64,000 bases of DNA from Mesorhizobium sp. LMG 17147 (GCF_024297145.1 NZ_JANCTC010000008.1:186001-250000), one strand, 5' to 3'. Shown: positions 1 to 8,790, counted from the stretch's first letter. Program-made: numbers and translations. Notes: generated by a model from the sequence alone, not told the origin.

Positions 1-274
1 CCAGCCACAGCGTGCCGTCACCCGAGAGCTTGCCGAGCTGGGTCACCACGCTTCCCGGCGACGGCAGGAAAATTGGCTTTACCAATCCCAGCCCCGTTGC
101 CGCCCACCAGGCGAGGCCGAGGCCGGCAAAGACGGCCACTGCTATCATCAGGAAGCGCGAGCGTGCGATGGGCGCGCCGATCCCGGAGGATCGGCGACGG
201 CGCATCGGCTGTTTGATCACCGGCCCCGGCGCTGCGTGAGACGGGCTTGGCTTGGTCGCACGCTGCTCGGACAT
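1..274 (-). CDS. ABC transporter permease, taurine/sulfonate type (5' part only)
   Basis: This is the first ~91 residues of an inner-membrane permease; the rest lies beyond the left window edge. A basic, Pro/Arg-rich cytoplasmic N-terminus leads into one hydrophobic helix (about residues 47-68) and then the sequence FLPSPGSVVTQLGKL, which is typical of SsuC/TauC/NrtB permeases. It lies 28 bp downstream of the substrate-binding protein gene on the same strand, so the two form one importer operon. By family it would import a sulfonate, taurine or nitrate-like solute with an ATPase not visible here. The substrate cannot be read from the sequence. Confidence 0.85.
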   Translation of the reverse strand, partial: MSEQRATKPSPSHAAPGPVIKQPMRRRRSSGIGAPIARSRFLMIAVAVFAGLGLAWWAATGLGLVKPIFLPSPGSVVTQLGKLSGDGTLWL

Positions 275-302
275 TTGCGTCACCACCGCGAGCCGGCCCT
301 CG

Positions 303-1307
303 TCATTTCGCGGCCTTGACGAATGACGGGTCGATCATCTGTTCCGGCGTCACGTCCGCCTGCAGCAGCCCGGCGTTCTTGGCGGCCGCCTCTACATCCG
401 CAAATGTCTTGGTGGAGAACTCCCCGGTCAGCGCATCCTTGTTTTCGGCGAGAGTATAGTAACGCACGCCATCAAAGGCGGTGTTGAGGTCTTCGACGCT
501 CGACCCGACCGCCTTGGAGATGATCGCCCGGCCGTCGGGCGTGTCGGCGTTGTAGGCCTTCAGGGCCGCATCCCAGGTCTTGATCATGGCAAGCACCTGG
601 CCGGGACGCGACTTGATCACCTCGTCGCGCACCACGAATACGTCACTGATCAGGCCGGGATCTTCGCCCGCGGTGAAGAGCAGCTTGAGGTCCTTGTTCT
701 GCGCTCTTGCCGCGGTGAGATAAGGCTCATAGGTGACTGCGACTGGAACCTGGCCGGCGATCAAGGCGCTGCCGGCATCCGCCGCCGGCATTGGAACCGG
801 CTGGACATCGGCGATCGACATGCCGTTCTTGGCGAGCGCGTATTTGAGCAGGATGTCGCTCGTCGTGCCTTCTTCGAAAGCAACCTGTTTGCCCTTGAGG
901 TCGGCGACGGTGGCGATGTCCTTGCCGGCGATCATGGCGTCTGCCGTCATGCTGACGTCGAGCAGAAGCACGATCTTCACCGGCAGGCCGGCCGCAACCA
1001 TTCCCATAGCCGTGTGCGTCGCGATGTTGGCGGCATCGAGCTGGCCGCTCGCCAGGGCGGCATTGATATCCTTGTCCTCCGCGAAGTTCACGATCTGCAC
1101 GTCGGACAGCCCGCTTGCCTTGAACAGGCCCTTGGCCTCGGCGACGTGCCACTGGCCGTAGCCCAGCCATGGCTCGATGCCGATCTTGAACGTTCCTGCC
1201 TCAGGCGTCGCCGGAATTGTCGTGTCGGCCGCGTAGGCCGCCGGGGCAAACCCGACAGCAGCAGCCATAACGAGCGCCCGAAATTGTCCTGCTAGATTAC
1301 GCATCAT
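303..1307 (-). CDS. ABC transporter periplasmic substrate-binding protein (TauA/SsuA-like)
   Basis: A solute-binding protein of about 334 residues. I chose the ATG at 1307 because AAGGGGAAC precedes it and it opens a clean signal peptide (basic MMRNLAGQF, hydrophobic core, AAYAAD cleavage region). The longer reading to 1418 adds residues without a ribosome site. The mature part begins with FKIGIEPWLGYGQWHVAEAK, the pattern of the aliphatic sulfonate/taurine/nitrate family, in which this first strand lines the ligand pocket. It precedes the permease gene on the same strand. Its promoter region carries a near-palindrome shared with the dehydrogenase promoter, which suggests control by the neighbouring GntR regulator. 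Substrate inferred, not shown: a sulfonate is the best guess from context. Confidence 0.88.
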   Translation of the reverse strand: MMRNLAGQFRALVMAAAVGFAPAAYAADTTIPATPEAGTFKIGIEPWLGYGQWHVAEAKGLFKASGLSDVQIVNFAEDKDINAALASGQLDAANIATHTAMGMVAAGLPVKIVLLLDVSMTADAMIAGKDIATVADLKGKQVAFEEGTTSDILLKYALAKNGMSIADVQPVPMPAADAGSALIAGQVPVAVTYEPYLTAARAQNKDLKLLFTAGEDPGLISDVFVVRDEVIKSRPGQVLAMIKTWDAALKAYNADTPDGRAIISKAVGSSVEDLNTAFDGVRYYTLAENKDALTGEFSTKTFADVEAAAKNAGLLQADVTPEQMIDPSFVKAAK

Positions 1308-1473
1308 CTTGTTCCCCTTGATGATCACGCCGCTTTTTTGAACCAAACTCCGGCCTGGTGAGAATGCCGGCGTCTGCTCTTGCGGCACCGTGCCTCGGCA
1401 TCTTAGCTGCCCGTTCAACGAAAGTGCGACGACACTTCAACGTTAGCAATAGCGGATGTCAAGGCTAAATACA

Positions 1474-1485
1474 TACATGCATATA
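1474..1485. promoter_or_regulatory. Candidate GntR/HutC operator, site 1
   Basis: TACATGCATATA, an imperfect palindrome centred on ATGCAT, lies between the GntR gene and the start of the substrate-binding protein gene. It matches 10 of 12 bases of the reverse complement of the site at 5573-5584 (TACATGCTTGTA). HutC-subfamily GntR proteins bind short T/A-flanked palindromes of this kind, so it is a plausible operator for the importer operon. Confidence 0.5.
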
Positions 1486-1528
1486 CAAGTTAGACCCCTC
1501 CTTCCAAGTCTGATTGGCTTCACTGCTA

Positions 1529-2260
1529 TCAAGTTTTTTTGGACGGAGAATACCGGCTGCCAAGCGAATAGCGGCTGCCAACGTAAGTCAGCTTGCTGAT
1601 CGTGGCAACGATGGCGCCCGTCCATGTCCGGCGATGCAGAAACAGGCAGCAGCTGCCGACATCGATGCCCAGATACCGCGCCGTCTCCGCATCGGCAGGG
1701 GTCGCCGAGATGATGTGCTCGACCTCCGTCACCGGGGTTTTCTGCATGAGGTAGTCGTAGGTTGCTGTCTTGGAAAAGTCCTGCTTGTCGTAGTCGGGTA
1801 TCAGGCCCGGGTTCACGAAGCGCTCTTCCAGTTGCACAGGCAGGTCGTTCTCGAAGTTGACGACGATGGAATGATAGACCGGCGCGCGTTTTGCGAACTC
1901 GAAGGAAAGCGCGAGCTCCTTTGTCGGCGTGATCTTTTCGAGCACGATAACCTCGGAGCGATGCCTGTTTCCCCGCGCGACAATTTCCGCCGCGATGTTG
2001 TTGATCTCGATCAGTGCTGATTGCGGTCGAGGTGGCGCGATGAATGTGCCGACGCCCTGAAGCCGGATCAGAAAACCCGCAGAGGTCAACTCCCGCAAGG
2101 CACGATGAACCGTCATCCGGGACACGCCGAGTGTCGCCACGAATTCATTTTCGGACGGCAGCTTCCGGTCCTTGCTCCATCGGCCCATTCCGATGTTCGT
2201 CAGGATGTAGTCCTTGACCTTCTCGTAAAGAGGGCTGGCGGTGTCGGGCAAAGTGATCAT
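1529..2260 (-). CDS. GntR-family transcriptional regulator, HutC subfamily
   Basis: A repressor-type DNA-binding protein of 243 residues. Residues ~8-75 form the GntR winged helix (PLYEKVKDYIL, KLPSENEFVATLGVSRMTVH, GVGTFIA). Residues ~95-235 form a UTRA ligand-binding domain (PVYHSIVVNFENDLPVQLEERFV, ending in RTWTGAIVATI). The gene lies 30 bp behind the zinc dehydrogenase and is last in the SDR/HisD-like/MDR/regulator operon. A GGAAAGGAT ribosome site precedes the ATG. It probably senses an intermediate of the local pathway and controls its own operon, the importer and the divergent amidase gene through the two matching palindromes. The last dozen residues contain a repeated SRYS(L/P) unit that looks like a late C-terminal extension. 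Confidence 0.92.
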   Translation of the reverse strand: MITLPDTASPLYEKVKDYILTNIGMGRWSKDRKLPSENEFVATLGVSRMTVHRALRELTSAGFLIRLQGVGTFIAPPRPQSALIEINNIAAEIVARGNRHRSEVIVLEKITPTKELALSFEFAKRAPVYHSIVVNFENDLPVQLEERFVNPGLIPDYDKQDFSKTATYDYLMQKTPVTEVEHIISATPADAETARYLGIDVGSCCLFLHRRTWTGAIVATISKLTYVGSRYSLGSRYSPSKKT

Positions 2261-2290
2261 TTCAAAATCCTTTCCGGCAACGTTCGGAAA

Positions 2291-3319
2291 TCACACGGGC
2301 CCGGAAGACCGCATCCGGATGATTGTTTTCAAACCATCGCCCTGCCCCGCCAACAGCCGCTCATAGGCTGCGGGAACATCATCCAGGCCGATCTCGCGGT
2401 CGATCAGTTCGACCATGGGCTCGGTCAATTCGCCGAGCATCCGAATGGCGTCGGGAAGCTCATCGGCAAAGGCGTGGCATCCCAGCAATGCGATTTCGCG
2501 TTCAACTAGGATGTTGGGATCGATGTCGAGGCGCCCATGGAATATGCCGACCATCGCAACGGTGCCACCGGCATCGAGAACGCCGAGCAACTGGCTGAGT
2601 GCTGCGATGCTGCCGGTCGCTTCGACGGCAGCAAGCAGGGGGGCATCCGCGGTGGCGGCGGCAATGGCGTCCCGGTTCAAGTCGACGATGCTGGCACCGG
2701 TCACCCGCGCCACCCGGGCGCATCGGCCAGGGTTGCGATCGGCGACGAGCACGGTACCTGCGAATGTCCGGGAAAGCAGCAGTGCGGCAAGCCCGCCAAT
2801 AGTCCCGCAGCCGACCACAAGAACGGAGCCGGCCGTTTTCGGCAGACGCCGCACTGCGTGCAACGCTACAGCCAGCGGCTCGGCCATCGCAGCGACCCGT
2901 TCGTCAAGCGCGGCATCGACGACGTGCAGCAGGCGTGCGGGCAGGACCGCCTGTTCGGCAAATCCGCCGTCGCATATCTCGCCGACAAAGCCCAGCGACG
3001 TGCAAAGGTGCCGCCTGCCTGCATGGCATTGCGCGCATTCTCCACACCAGAAACGGGAATCGGCGACCACGCGGTCGCCAACAGCAACGATGTCCACGCC
3101 CTCGCCGATGGCGATCACCGTGCCTGTCAGCTCATGGCCAGCCGTCGAGGGCGCCCGGCTTATCCATTGGCCCGTGCGAAAGTTGTGAAGATCGGAACCG
3201 CAAATGCCTGCGGCATCGACCCTCAGCTTCACCCAGCCTGGCTCGGGAGCGCCTGGCGCGGCGATATCCTCGACGCGCAGGTCGCCGGGTCCATGGAGTC
3301 GCGCCGCCCTCATCGTCAT
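2291..3319 (-). CDS. Zinc-dependent alcohol dehydrogenase (MDR family)
   Basis: A cytosolic NAD(P)-dependent dehydrogenase of 342 residues. The N-terminal GroES-like domain carries the catalytic zinc Cys in ICGSDLH and the GHE motif. The structural-zinc lobe has four cysteines (CGECAQC...C). The Rossmann half shows VLVVGCGTIGG. It resembles threonine/sorbitol-type dehydrogenases acting on polyols. Its gene starts 9 bp after the HisD-like gene, so the two are co-transcribed. Cupriavidus dihydroxypropanesulfonate catabolism also combines a HisD-like enzyme (HpsN) with further alcohol dehydrogenases, which makes a sulfopropanediol-like substrate possible here. A second ATG two codons inside is equally good. 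Confidence 0.88.
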   Translation of the reverse strand: MTMRAARLHGPGDLRVEDIAAPGAPEPGWVKLRVDAAGICGSDLHNFRTGQWISRAPSTAGHELTGTVIAIGEGVDIVAVGDRVVADSRFWCGECAQCHAGRRHLCTSLGFVGEICDGGFAEQAVLPARLLHVVDAALDERVAAMAEPLAVALHAVRRLPKTAGSVLVVGCGTIGGLAALLLSRTFAGTVLVADRNPGRCARVARVTGASIVDLNRDAIAAATADAPLLAAVEATGSIAALSQLLGVLDAGGTVAMVGIFHGRLDIDPNILVEREIALLGCHAFADELPDAIRMLGELTEPMVELIDREIGLDDVPAAYERLLAGQGDGLKTIIRMRSSGPV

Positions 3320-3328
3320 CGTTTCCGC

Positions 3329-4651
3329 TCAGCCGGCGAGATAGCGATCGCGGATCTCCGAAACCGCGTTCTCATGCGAGCTGAACCCTTCGTAGCGGGC
3401 GAGCCTGCGGGCATGCAACGCGAGTTCCGGATAGGCCGCCGAGGTCACATAGCCGACCGACGATCTCTTGACGAAATCCGTCACGGAAAGCGGTCCAAAG
3501 GTTCGCGCCCACCGGCTGGTCGGCAGCACCGCATTGGGTCCCAGGACGAAGTTAGCGAGGGTCACCGGCGTGTGCGGTCCCATGAGGATCTCGGCGGCTT
3601 CTGTGATACGTCCAAGATGCGCAAATGGCTCCGTTGACAGAATCTCGAGGTGCTCCGGGGCATAATCGTTGATGAAACGGTAGCTGTCCTCCAGCGACTC
3701 GGTCAGCACGATGCCGCCGCGCTTTCCAGTCAACACCGCGCGCGAGAACTCCACACGCTGTTCGCTCATTCGGGACCAGTGTTCCGGTATGGCAATCAAC
3801 GCGGCTTCGGCGACCTTGCGGTTATGCGTCACCAGATAGGCCGACGAATCCGGGCCGTGCTCGGCCTCTATCAACAGGTCAAGAGCGGCCAGGCCGCCGT
3901 CGACGCTGTCATCAGCAAAGATGATCGCTTCGGACGGGCCGGCAGGCAGGCCTGTGTTGATGATCGGGGACAACACGCTCTTTGCCGCCACCACCCACGG
4001 GCTCCCCGGCCCGACGATCTTGACGGCAGGCTTCACGGTCTCGGTTCCATAGGCGACGGCGGCGACCGCATGGGCGCCGCCGCACTTGTACACGGTCTCC
4101 ACGCCGGCAATGCGGGCAGCAACCAGCGTCGCGGCGTCGACGGAACCATCCGAAGTCGCAGGCGTCACGATCGCGATCTGGGGAACCCCGGCAATCACCG
4201 CCGGAACCGACGTCATCATCGTCACCGAGGGGAAGGCGCCTTTGCCGCGCGGAACATAAAGCGCAACGGAAGCAATCGGTGTGTATCGGTCACCCGCATA
4301 GGCGCCCGGCCGAACTTCCTTGAGCCACATCGTTTCCGGGCGCTGCTCCTCGTGGAAATGCCTTATGTTCTCAATGCCGAACCCGATACTCTCCACGACA
4401 TCCTTGTCGACCTTGTCGAATGCCGCGTCGAACTCCGCTTCCGAAACTTTCAGCCCACCGTCGGCAACATCGGCTTTGTCGAGTTCGCGCGCAAACCGGA
4501 GCAAGGCCGCGTCACCTTCATCCTTGACGGCCTGGATGATTGGACGGACCTTTTCGATGAAGGAAGACAGATCTCCTTCGGCGCGTTTCAGTAAACTGGA
4601 CCGCTGATCGACACTGAGGGATGACAGGCGGTGGAAGCTGACGTCAGACAT
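3329..4651 (-). CDS. HisD-fold NAD-dependent dehydrogenase, HpsN (sulfopropanediol 3-dehydrogenase)-like
   Basis: A 440-residue member of the histidinol dehydrogenase fold. It keeps AGPSEAIIFAD, the catalytic Glu-His in YAPEHLEI, and a C-terminal His in EGFSSHENAV. The zinc ligands differ from true HisD: QAEHG reads EAEHGPD, and the Asp before the SG.N.VLPT segment reads Asn. That pattern, and the absence of any other histidine-biosynthesis gene nearby, argue against a role in histidine synthesis. HpsN-type enzymes oxidise (R)-2,3-dihydroxypropane-1-sulfonate to sulfolactate, and the neighbouring taurine-type importer, SDR and zinc dehydrogenase fit that. The ribosome site AAGGAGCC is clear. 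Function by analogy; exact substrate uncertain. Confidence 0.8.
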   Translation of the reverse strand: MSDVSFHRLSSLSVDQRSSLLKRAEGDLSSFIEKVRPIIQAVKDEGDAALLRFARELDKADVADGGLKVSEAEFDAAFDKVDKDVVESIGFGIENIRHFHEEQRPETMWLKEVRPGAYAGDRYTPIASVALYVPRGKGAFPSVTMMTSVPAVIAGVPQIAIVTPATSDGSVDAATLVAARIAGVETVYKCGGAHAVAAVAYGTETVKPAVKIVGPGSPWVVAAKSVLSPIINTGLPAGPSEAIIFADDSVDGGLAALDLLIEAEHGPDSSAYLVTHNRKVAEAALIAIPEHWSRMSEQRVEFSRAVLTGKRGGIVLTESLEDSYRFINDYAPEHLEILSTEPFAHLGRITEAAEILMGPHTPVTLANFVLGPNAVLPTSRWARTFGPLSVTDFVKRSSVGYVTSAAYPELALHARRLARYEGFSSHENAVSEIRDRYLAG

Positions 4652-4731
4652 GGCGGCTCCTTTTCTTAGGACGCAATTACGGTTAGCGCTTGTCGATCAC
4701 TTCTGGGACACATCTCCGGCCCCTGAAGCCT

Positions 4732-5505
4732 TCAAATCGATGCGAGAAAGCCTCCATCCACGGGAATGGACTGGCCGGTTATGTAGGCTGCCGCATCCGA
4801 AGCGAGGAACACCGCGATTCCGTGCAGGTCCGGGAGATCACCAAAACGGCGCTGCGGAATCTTGGCGAGCATCGATTGCTGCCATGCCTGGTTGCTGTAG
4901 AACACGTCTGTCATCGCTGTCCTGAAATAGCCAGGCGCAATGGCGTTGACCCGGATCCCAAGATCGGCCCACTCCACCGCAAGCGCCCGCGTCATGCCGA
5001 GGAGGCCTGATTTCGACGAGCCGTACGGCACCGCCGTGGGAACCCCAACCTCGGAGGTCAACGAACAGAGATTGATAATGACGCCGGGCCGTCCGGCGTC
5101 TCTCATCTGCCGCGCAGCGGCCTGGGCGCAGAAGAAGGCGCCTTTGAGATTCGTATCGACAATCCTGTCCCACAAGGCCTCGTCGACATCGAGTGAAGGC
5201 CGGATCTCTTCCGTACCTGCATTGTTGACGAGAATATCGAGACCTCCGAGCAGGCTGCCGGCCTCGGCTGTCGCCGTCCGGCACCGGTCGACGTCAGTGA
5301 CGTCCAGGGCGACGGCGTGCGCGACCCCGCCGGCGGTGCGGATGGCGGCTATCGTCTTCTCGAGCGAGGCCACACTGCGCGCCGTGACGGCGACGTCGGC
5401 GCCGGCCGCGCTGAGCGCCTCGGCGATGCTGCGCCCGATGCCACGGCTTGCGCCGGTTACAAGCGCCTTCCTGCCTGACAGATCGAAGAGAGATGCGTTG
5501 CGCAT
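4732..5505 (-). CDS. Short-chain dehydrogenase/reductase
   Basis: A classical SDR of 257 residues. It has the nucleotide motif TGASRGIG near residue 18, NNAG near 90, catalytic Tyr and Lys in YGSSKSG, and the C-terminal signature ITGQSIPVDGG. AAGGAGGATGAC ahead of the ATG is a strong ribosome site. It is the promoter-proximal gene of the minus-strand operon (SDR, HisD-like, zinc dehydrogenase, GntR). By context it would oxidise or epimerise a hydroxyl group of the same substrate used by the next two dehydrogenases. The substrate is not deducible. Confidence 0.9.
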   Translation of the reverse strand: MRNASLFDLSGRKALVTGASRGIGRSIAEALSAAGADVAVTARSVASLEKTIAAIRTAGGVAHAVALDVTDVDRCRTATAEAGSLLGGLDILVNNAGTEEIRPSLDVDEALWDRIVDTNLKGAFFCAQAAARQMRDAGRPGVIINLCSLTSEVGVPTAVPYGSSKSGLLGMTRALAVEWADLGIRVNAIAPGYFRTAMTDVFYSNQAWQQSMLAKIPQRRFGDLPDLHGIAVFLASDAAAYITGQSIPVDGGFLASI

Positions 5506-5572
5506 GTCATCCTCCTTGGTAATGTCGCGCTTGGACCGATCGCGTCGAGACTATCCGAATGCAGCTTATCTA

Positions 5573-5584
5573 TACAAGCATGTA
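5573..5584. promoter_or_regulatory. Candidate GntR/HutC operator, site 2
   Basis: TACAAGCATGTA is a nearly perfect inverted repeat (TACA/TGTA arms, one mismatched inner pair). It lies in the 198-bp gap between the divergent SDR operon and the amidase-like gene. Its reverse complement matches site 1 at 1474-1485 in 10 of 12 positions. One bound dimer here could control both divergent transcripts. Confidence 0.55.
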
Positions 5585-5703
5585 CATCATGGCTGTAGTG
5601 CGCCATGCGAAACTCTGCTTGTCAGAGCGGCAGCGCATTGGCCGACATCGGACCGGTCTACGCGGTTCGCCCCAGCCCATCTGGAGTTCATCGGGAGGGA
5701 TAT

Positions 5704-7764
5704 ATGAAGCGCGCAGTAGACCACGACGCGATGAGCGTGGTGGGCTATACCACCCCCTGGAGTGCCAAAGCAGGCCAGCGGATCAAGCTCAGCCTGTCAT
5801 GCGATCGGCCGATAAAGACCACACGAATTTGCCGGCTCGACAAGCCGGCTCCGGAATTTCTCGCCTGGCCCATCGAAACGGTAGGTGAAGCACGGCATCG
5901 GCATTTCGACCAGGGGTCGTTCCTGTTCGTGCGAGCCGGCGAACTGGCCAAGGTACAAGCCCTCCACGGCATACGTTTTGAGCTGTTCCTCACGCGCAAC
6001 GAAGGTGCGCGCACGATCCTGGAGGCAGGCGCCCTCGGGCTGCGCCTCCGCGACGGCGCATTTGTCGTGGAAATCGGCGGCGAAACTCTTGTCGAGAAGA
6101 AGGCGCCAACCGGTGTGTGGCTCGCTGTCGAGTTGGATCTGCGGCAGGAACAATCGCGTCTGCGCATCAAATCCCATGATCTTCTCGCGCCTTACGAACT
6201 CCGTGAAGGTTTTGGCAGCCCGGCGCGGAATCTCCAAGGGCACGGCATCCATTTCGGCGCAAGTGCCACCAACCACGAACCTACCCTCAACGCGAAATTT
6301 GCTGCGATCCGGATCGACACCCCACAGGGGACTGTTGCCTGGGATTTCCCGACGCTGTTACCAACGCAACCGATCCTGTCGTCTGGCGGAGCAGATCCGC
6401 TGCTCCTAGATGTGATCAATCAGCCAGCCTTCTGCGTGACTTCGGCACGCTGGGACGGATCGAGCTTCGAGCCTCGCTTGGTGCCGTCGCACTACGACGC
6501 TATCCATTGCCACGACGACGACATCGGCCCGCTTGAGTGGCCGGCATCGCACCGCGTGACGATCCCTGAAAACGCACACCCAGGCGTCTACGCGTTCCAG
6601 GTCGAATGGGAGGGTGGCTACGAACGCGTGGTGTTCTTCGTCACCTCGTCACAGGTCTCGTCGCCGCTGTTGTATCTCGTGCCGACGGCCACCTATCTCG
6701 CTTATGCCGACGAATATCTCCCGGATCATCTTTATGAATGGAAAGGCGACGACCGGGGACATCGCTTCGCGATCGCCAACAATCTGAAATCTCTTTACGA
6801 CTACCATTCCGACCTCAGCGGTGTTTCCATCTGTTCCTACAAAAAGCCGAAAGTGACGCTCAGGGACGATTACGATTATCCGCTCTGCGGCTGCCCACAC
6901 AATTTGCCGGTCGATCTGCACTTCCTCCGATTCTGCCACGGAAATGGAATCATGTTTGACGTCCTGACCGATCACGACTTGCACGAATGCGGCATAGACG
7001 GTCTGCGTCGACATCAAGCCGTCGTCACCGGCAGTCACCCCGAATATATGTCGATCGAGATGGAGCAGGCGCTGCGGCAGTTTGTGGCCGAAGGCGGCAG
7101 CATCGCCTATCTCGGCGGAAACGGCTTCGCTGCCACTGTGGCCTTCAAGGACGACCTGATGGAGCTGCGGCGCTCGCCGCTGGAGGCAGGCCGCACCTGG
7201 GATGGCCCGGTCGCCGAACAGGCGCTGTCGATCACCAACGAACCAGGCGGCTATCTCCGCTCGCGCGGCCGAGGCGAATTCTCGCTGATCGGCGGCGCGA
7301 TCTCACTGATGGGATTCGAAGGCGCGCGCCCCTTCACGCGCACTGAGGAAAGCCGTGAAGCAGCATGCGCATGGCTGTTCGAAGGCGTTGAAAATGCCAC
7401 CTTCGGCACGGACGGCATCGTGCTGGGCGGTGCCGCGGGCTACGAAGTGGATGCGACAGATCCAGCCCTCGGCACTTCCGCTGACACCGTCGTGATCGCG
7501 CGGGCGACGGGATTTCCGGACAGCTTCTTCCAGGATCCGACGCGCTGGTATGAGGGCGGCGATACGCAACGCATCGCCCGCCGCTGCGCCGAAATGACCC
7601 TGCGAAAGCTCGCAGCAGGCGGCTTGATCTTTTCGGCAAGCTCGGTTGCCTGGTGCGGCGCGCTGCCAGCCGCAGGCGCCATGAACGATGTCGGCAGGAT
7701 CACGCTCAATCTGCTTAACCGCCTCGGCACCACGAAAGAAGAACCCGGCCGAGAAAATCAATAA
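5704..7764 (+). CDS. N,N-dimethylformamidase large-subunit-like amidohydrolase
   Basis: A large soluble protein of 686 residues. I chose the ATG at 5704 because GGGAGGG sits just ahead; the frame is open further upstream without a ribosome site. The first ~250 residues are a beta-rich, lectin-like region (GYTTPWSAKAGQRIKLSLS). The second half carries the conserved core of the dimethylformamidase large subunit: YLVPTATYLAYADEYL, YDYPLCGCPHNLP, VLTDHDLHECG, TGSHPEYMSIEM and YLGGNGF. In characterised DMFase the core holds a tyrosine/glutamate-ligated iron and cleaves a C-N amide. No small alpha subunit gene is next to it. The divergent dehydrogenase operon shares its intergenic operator, which suggests a common pathway, perhaps an N-acylated or amide-linked sulfonate. 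Confidence 0.8.
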   Translation: MKRAVDHDAMSVVGYTTPWSAKAGQRIKLSLSCDRPIKTTRICRLDKPAPEFLAWPIETVGEARHRHFDQGSFLFVRAGELAKVQALHGIRFELFLTRNEGARTILEAGALGLRLRDGAFVVEIGGETLVEKKAPTGVWLAVELDLRQEQSRLRIKSHDLLAPYELREGFGSPARNLQGHGIHFGASATNHEPTLNAKFAAIRIDTPQGTVAWDFPTLLPTQPILSSGGADPLLLDVINQPAFCVTSARWDGSSFEPRLVPSHYDAIHCHDDDIGPLEWPASHRVTIPENAHPGVYAFQVEWEGGYERVVFFVTSSQVSSPLLYLVPTATYLAYADEYLPDHLYEWKGDDRGHRFAIANNLKSLYDYHSDLSGVSICSYKKPKVTLRDDYDYPLCGCPHNLPVDLHFLRFCHGNGIMFDVLTDHDLHECGIDGLRRHQAVVTGSHPEYMSIEMEQALRQFVAEGGSIAYLGGNGFAATVAFKDDLMELRRSPLEAGRTWDGPVAEQALSITNEPGGYLRSRGRGEFSLIGGAISLMGFEGARPFTRTEESREAACAWLFEGVENATFGTDGIVLGGAAGYEVDATDPALGTSADTVVIARATGFPDSFFQDPTRWYEGGDTQRIARRCAEMTLRKLAAGGLIFSASSVAWCGALPAAGAMNDVGRITLNLLNRLGTTKEEPGRENQ

Positions 7765-8377
7765 CCTTCGGCGAAGGTACTGACCAGCGGACTGCGGGAC
7801 CTCGAGGAGCGCGGCGTCCCCGATAGCGGGCGGGCATTTAGAGAGTGGTACTGCGCAGTGACTTGGGCCCTCCAAGAGTCTAAGCAGCCAGCATGCTTCT
7901 GACAGCATGAAGGAAAAACCGCTGCATACCCCGCTTTCTTGCCGTCTACACCATGAAGCCCGAAGACCTCGCTCGCTTTCGCAGCCTGCCTAAGCCGAGC
8001 AGGATGCGATTGATGCCGTCGGCTTGCAGCAATGGGCGGACTGGGAGGAGAGAAATGCCGCATTTTTCCCCGATCGCGGCGACTTCAACGCCGTCAAAAA
8101 ATTATGCTCTTGATTCTAACGGCTAAAGTAGCCGCAAAAATATTTTGAGGTTTCGCCAACTGTCGGGACCAATCGAGCGGTTTTTGCACCTCGCGACGTT
8201 CGATGGCCCGCTCAGGTCGTCTCAAAAAGTACCGTCACCGCCCCGGCTAAGGCATTAGCCAGAGGCCATAGCGATTGACAAGCAACCGGTGTTGCACACA
8301 CCCCGCTGCGGGCGGTGCGTTGTGAGCGCTGGCATCCACTCGATTCCTGGCGAAATTCAGGCTAGCTTGGGCGATAG
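7765..8377. other. Intergenic stretch with a possible frameshifted small gene
   Basis: No intact gene is supported in these ~610 bp. A short hairpin (ACCTTC/GAAGGT, 3-nt loop) directly follows the amidase stop but has no T-tract. From the ATG at 7953 a protein-like reading starts (MKPEDLARFRSLPKP). It continues after a one-base slip near 7998 as QDAIDAVGLQQWADWEERN and reaches a stop at about 8113. I do not recognise the ~53-residue product, and it may be a broken small gene. The rest shows nothing. Confidence 0.3.
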
Positions 8378-8790
8378 ATGGCTCAGTTCTGGTCGGTGAA
8401 TCATAATCAGACCGCTCGTCAAGAGATTGATGGGCAGCACCTTTGGTCTCCCAAGACCGAGAGCGATGGCGCGCGAAACGAGTTCTGCAACAACAACATG
8501 TGCCGTGCGACGCCCGGCGACCCTGTCCTTTCGTATACCGATCAAGCAATTGACTATATGGGCAGGATCGAGGAATTCGCTTTCACCGCTCCGAAACCAT
8601 CGAGTTCGGAGAGACCGGAGCTTATTGGAATCAAGAGGGATGACTTCTGCCGATCTTTTGGACACCGCTTTCCCCTTCGATTCATCCCAAAACAACAACG
8701 GGGAGTCTCGGCCCGCTCCCGCCGAGGCGATATTCGCCACTCCATCTAGTTTCGGACTCAGGCAATCAGAAAGCCCTATCTGACAGGCAT
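8378..8790 (+). pseudogene. Decayed HNH-type restriction-endonuclease-like gene (N-terminal domain)
   Basis: The ATG at 8378 opens MAQFWSVNHNQTARQEIDG, followed by LWSPKTESDGARNEF, TPGDPVLSY and FAFTAPKPSS. I recognise this pattern from the N-terminal EVE/PUA-like domain of HNH-type restriction proteins. Near 8600 the reading shifts frame and continues as GETGAYWNQEG, a stop where Trp is expected, then LLPIFWTPLSP. A further slip gives SGNQKA then YLTGIPQ. At least two indels and a nonsense codon make it a relic. The catalytic HNH part is missing. The homology is from memory of the family, not a search. Confidence 0.5.

Noticed and set aside
727..1170. 147-codon minus-strand frame in the binding-protein gene
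   Set aside because: Arg-rich shadow of the substrate-binding protein in another frame.
3329..4651. Histidinol dehydrogenase of histidine biosynthesis
   Set aside because: HisD fold is clear, but two zinc ligands differ (EAEHG, Asn for Asp), no other his gene is near, and the context is catabolic; HpsN-like is a better label.
7764..7778. Terminator after the amidase gene
   Set aside because: The 6-bp stem has no following T-tract; kept only as a remark.
8357..8740. 127-codon minus-strand frame
   Set aside because: Antisense shadow of the decayed HNH-like gene, whose plus-strand reading has the recognisable motifs.
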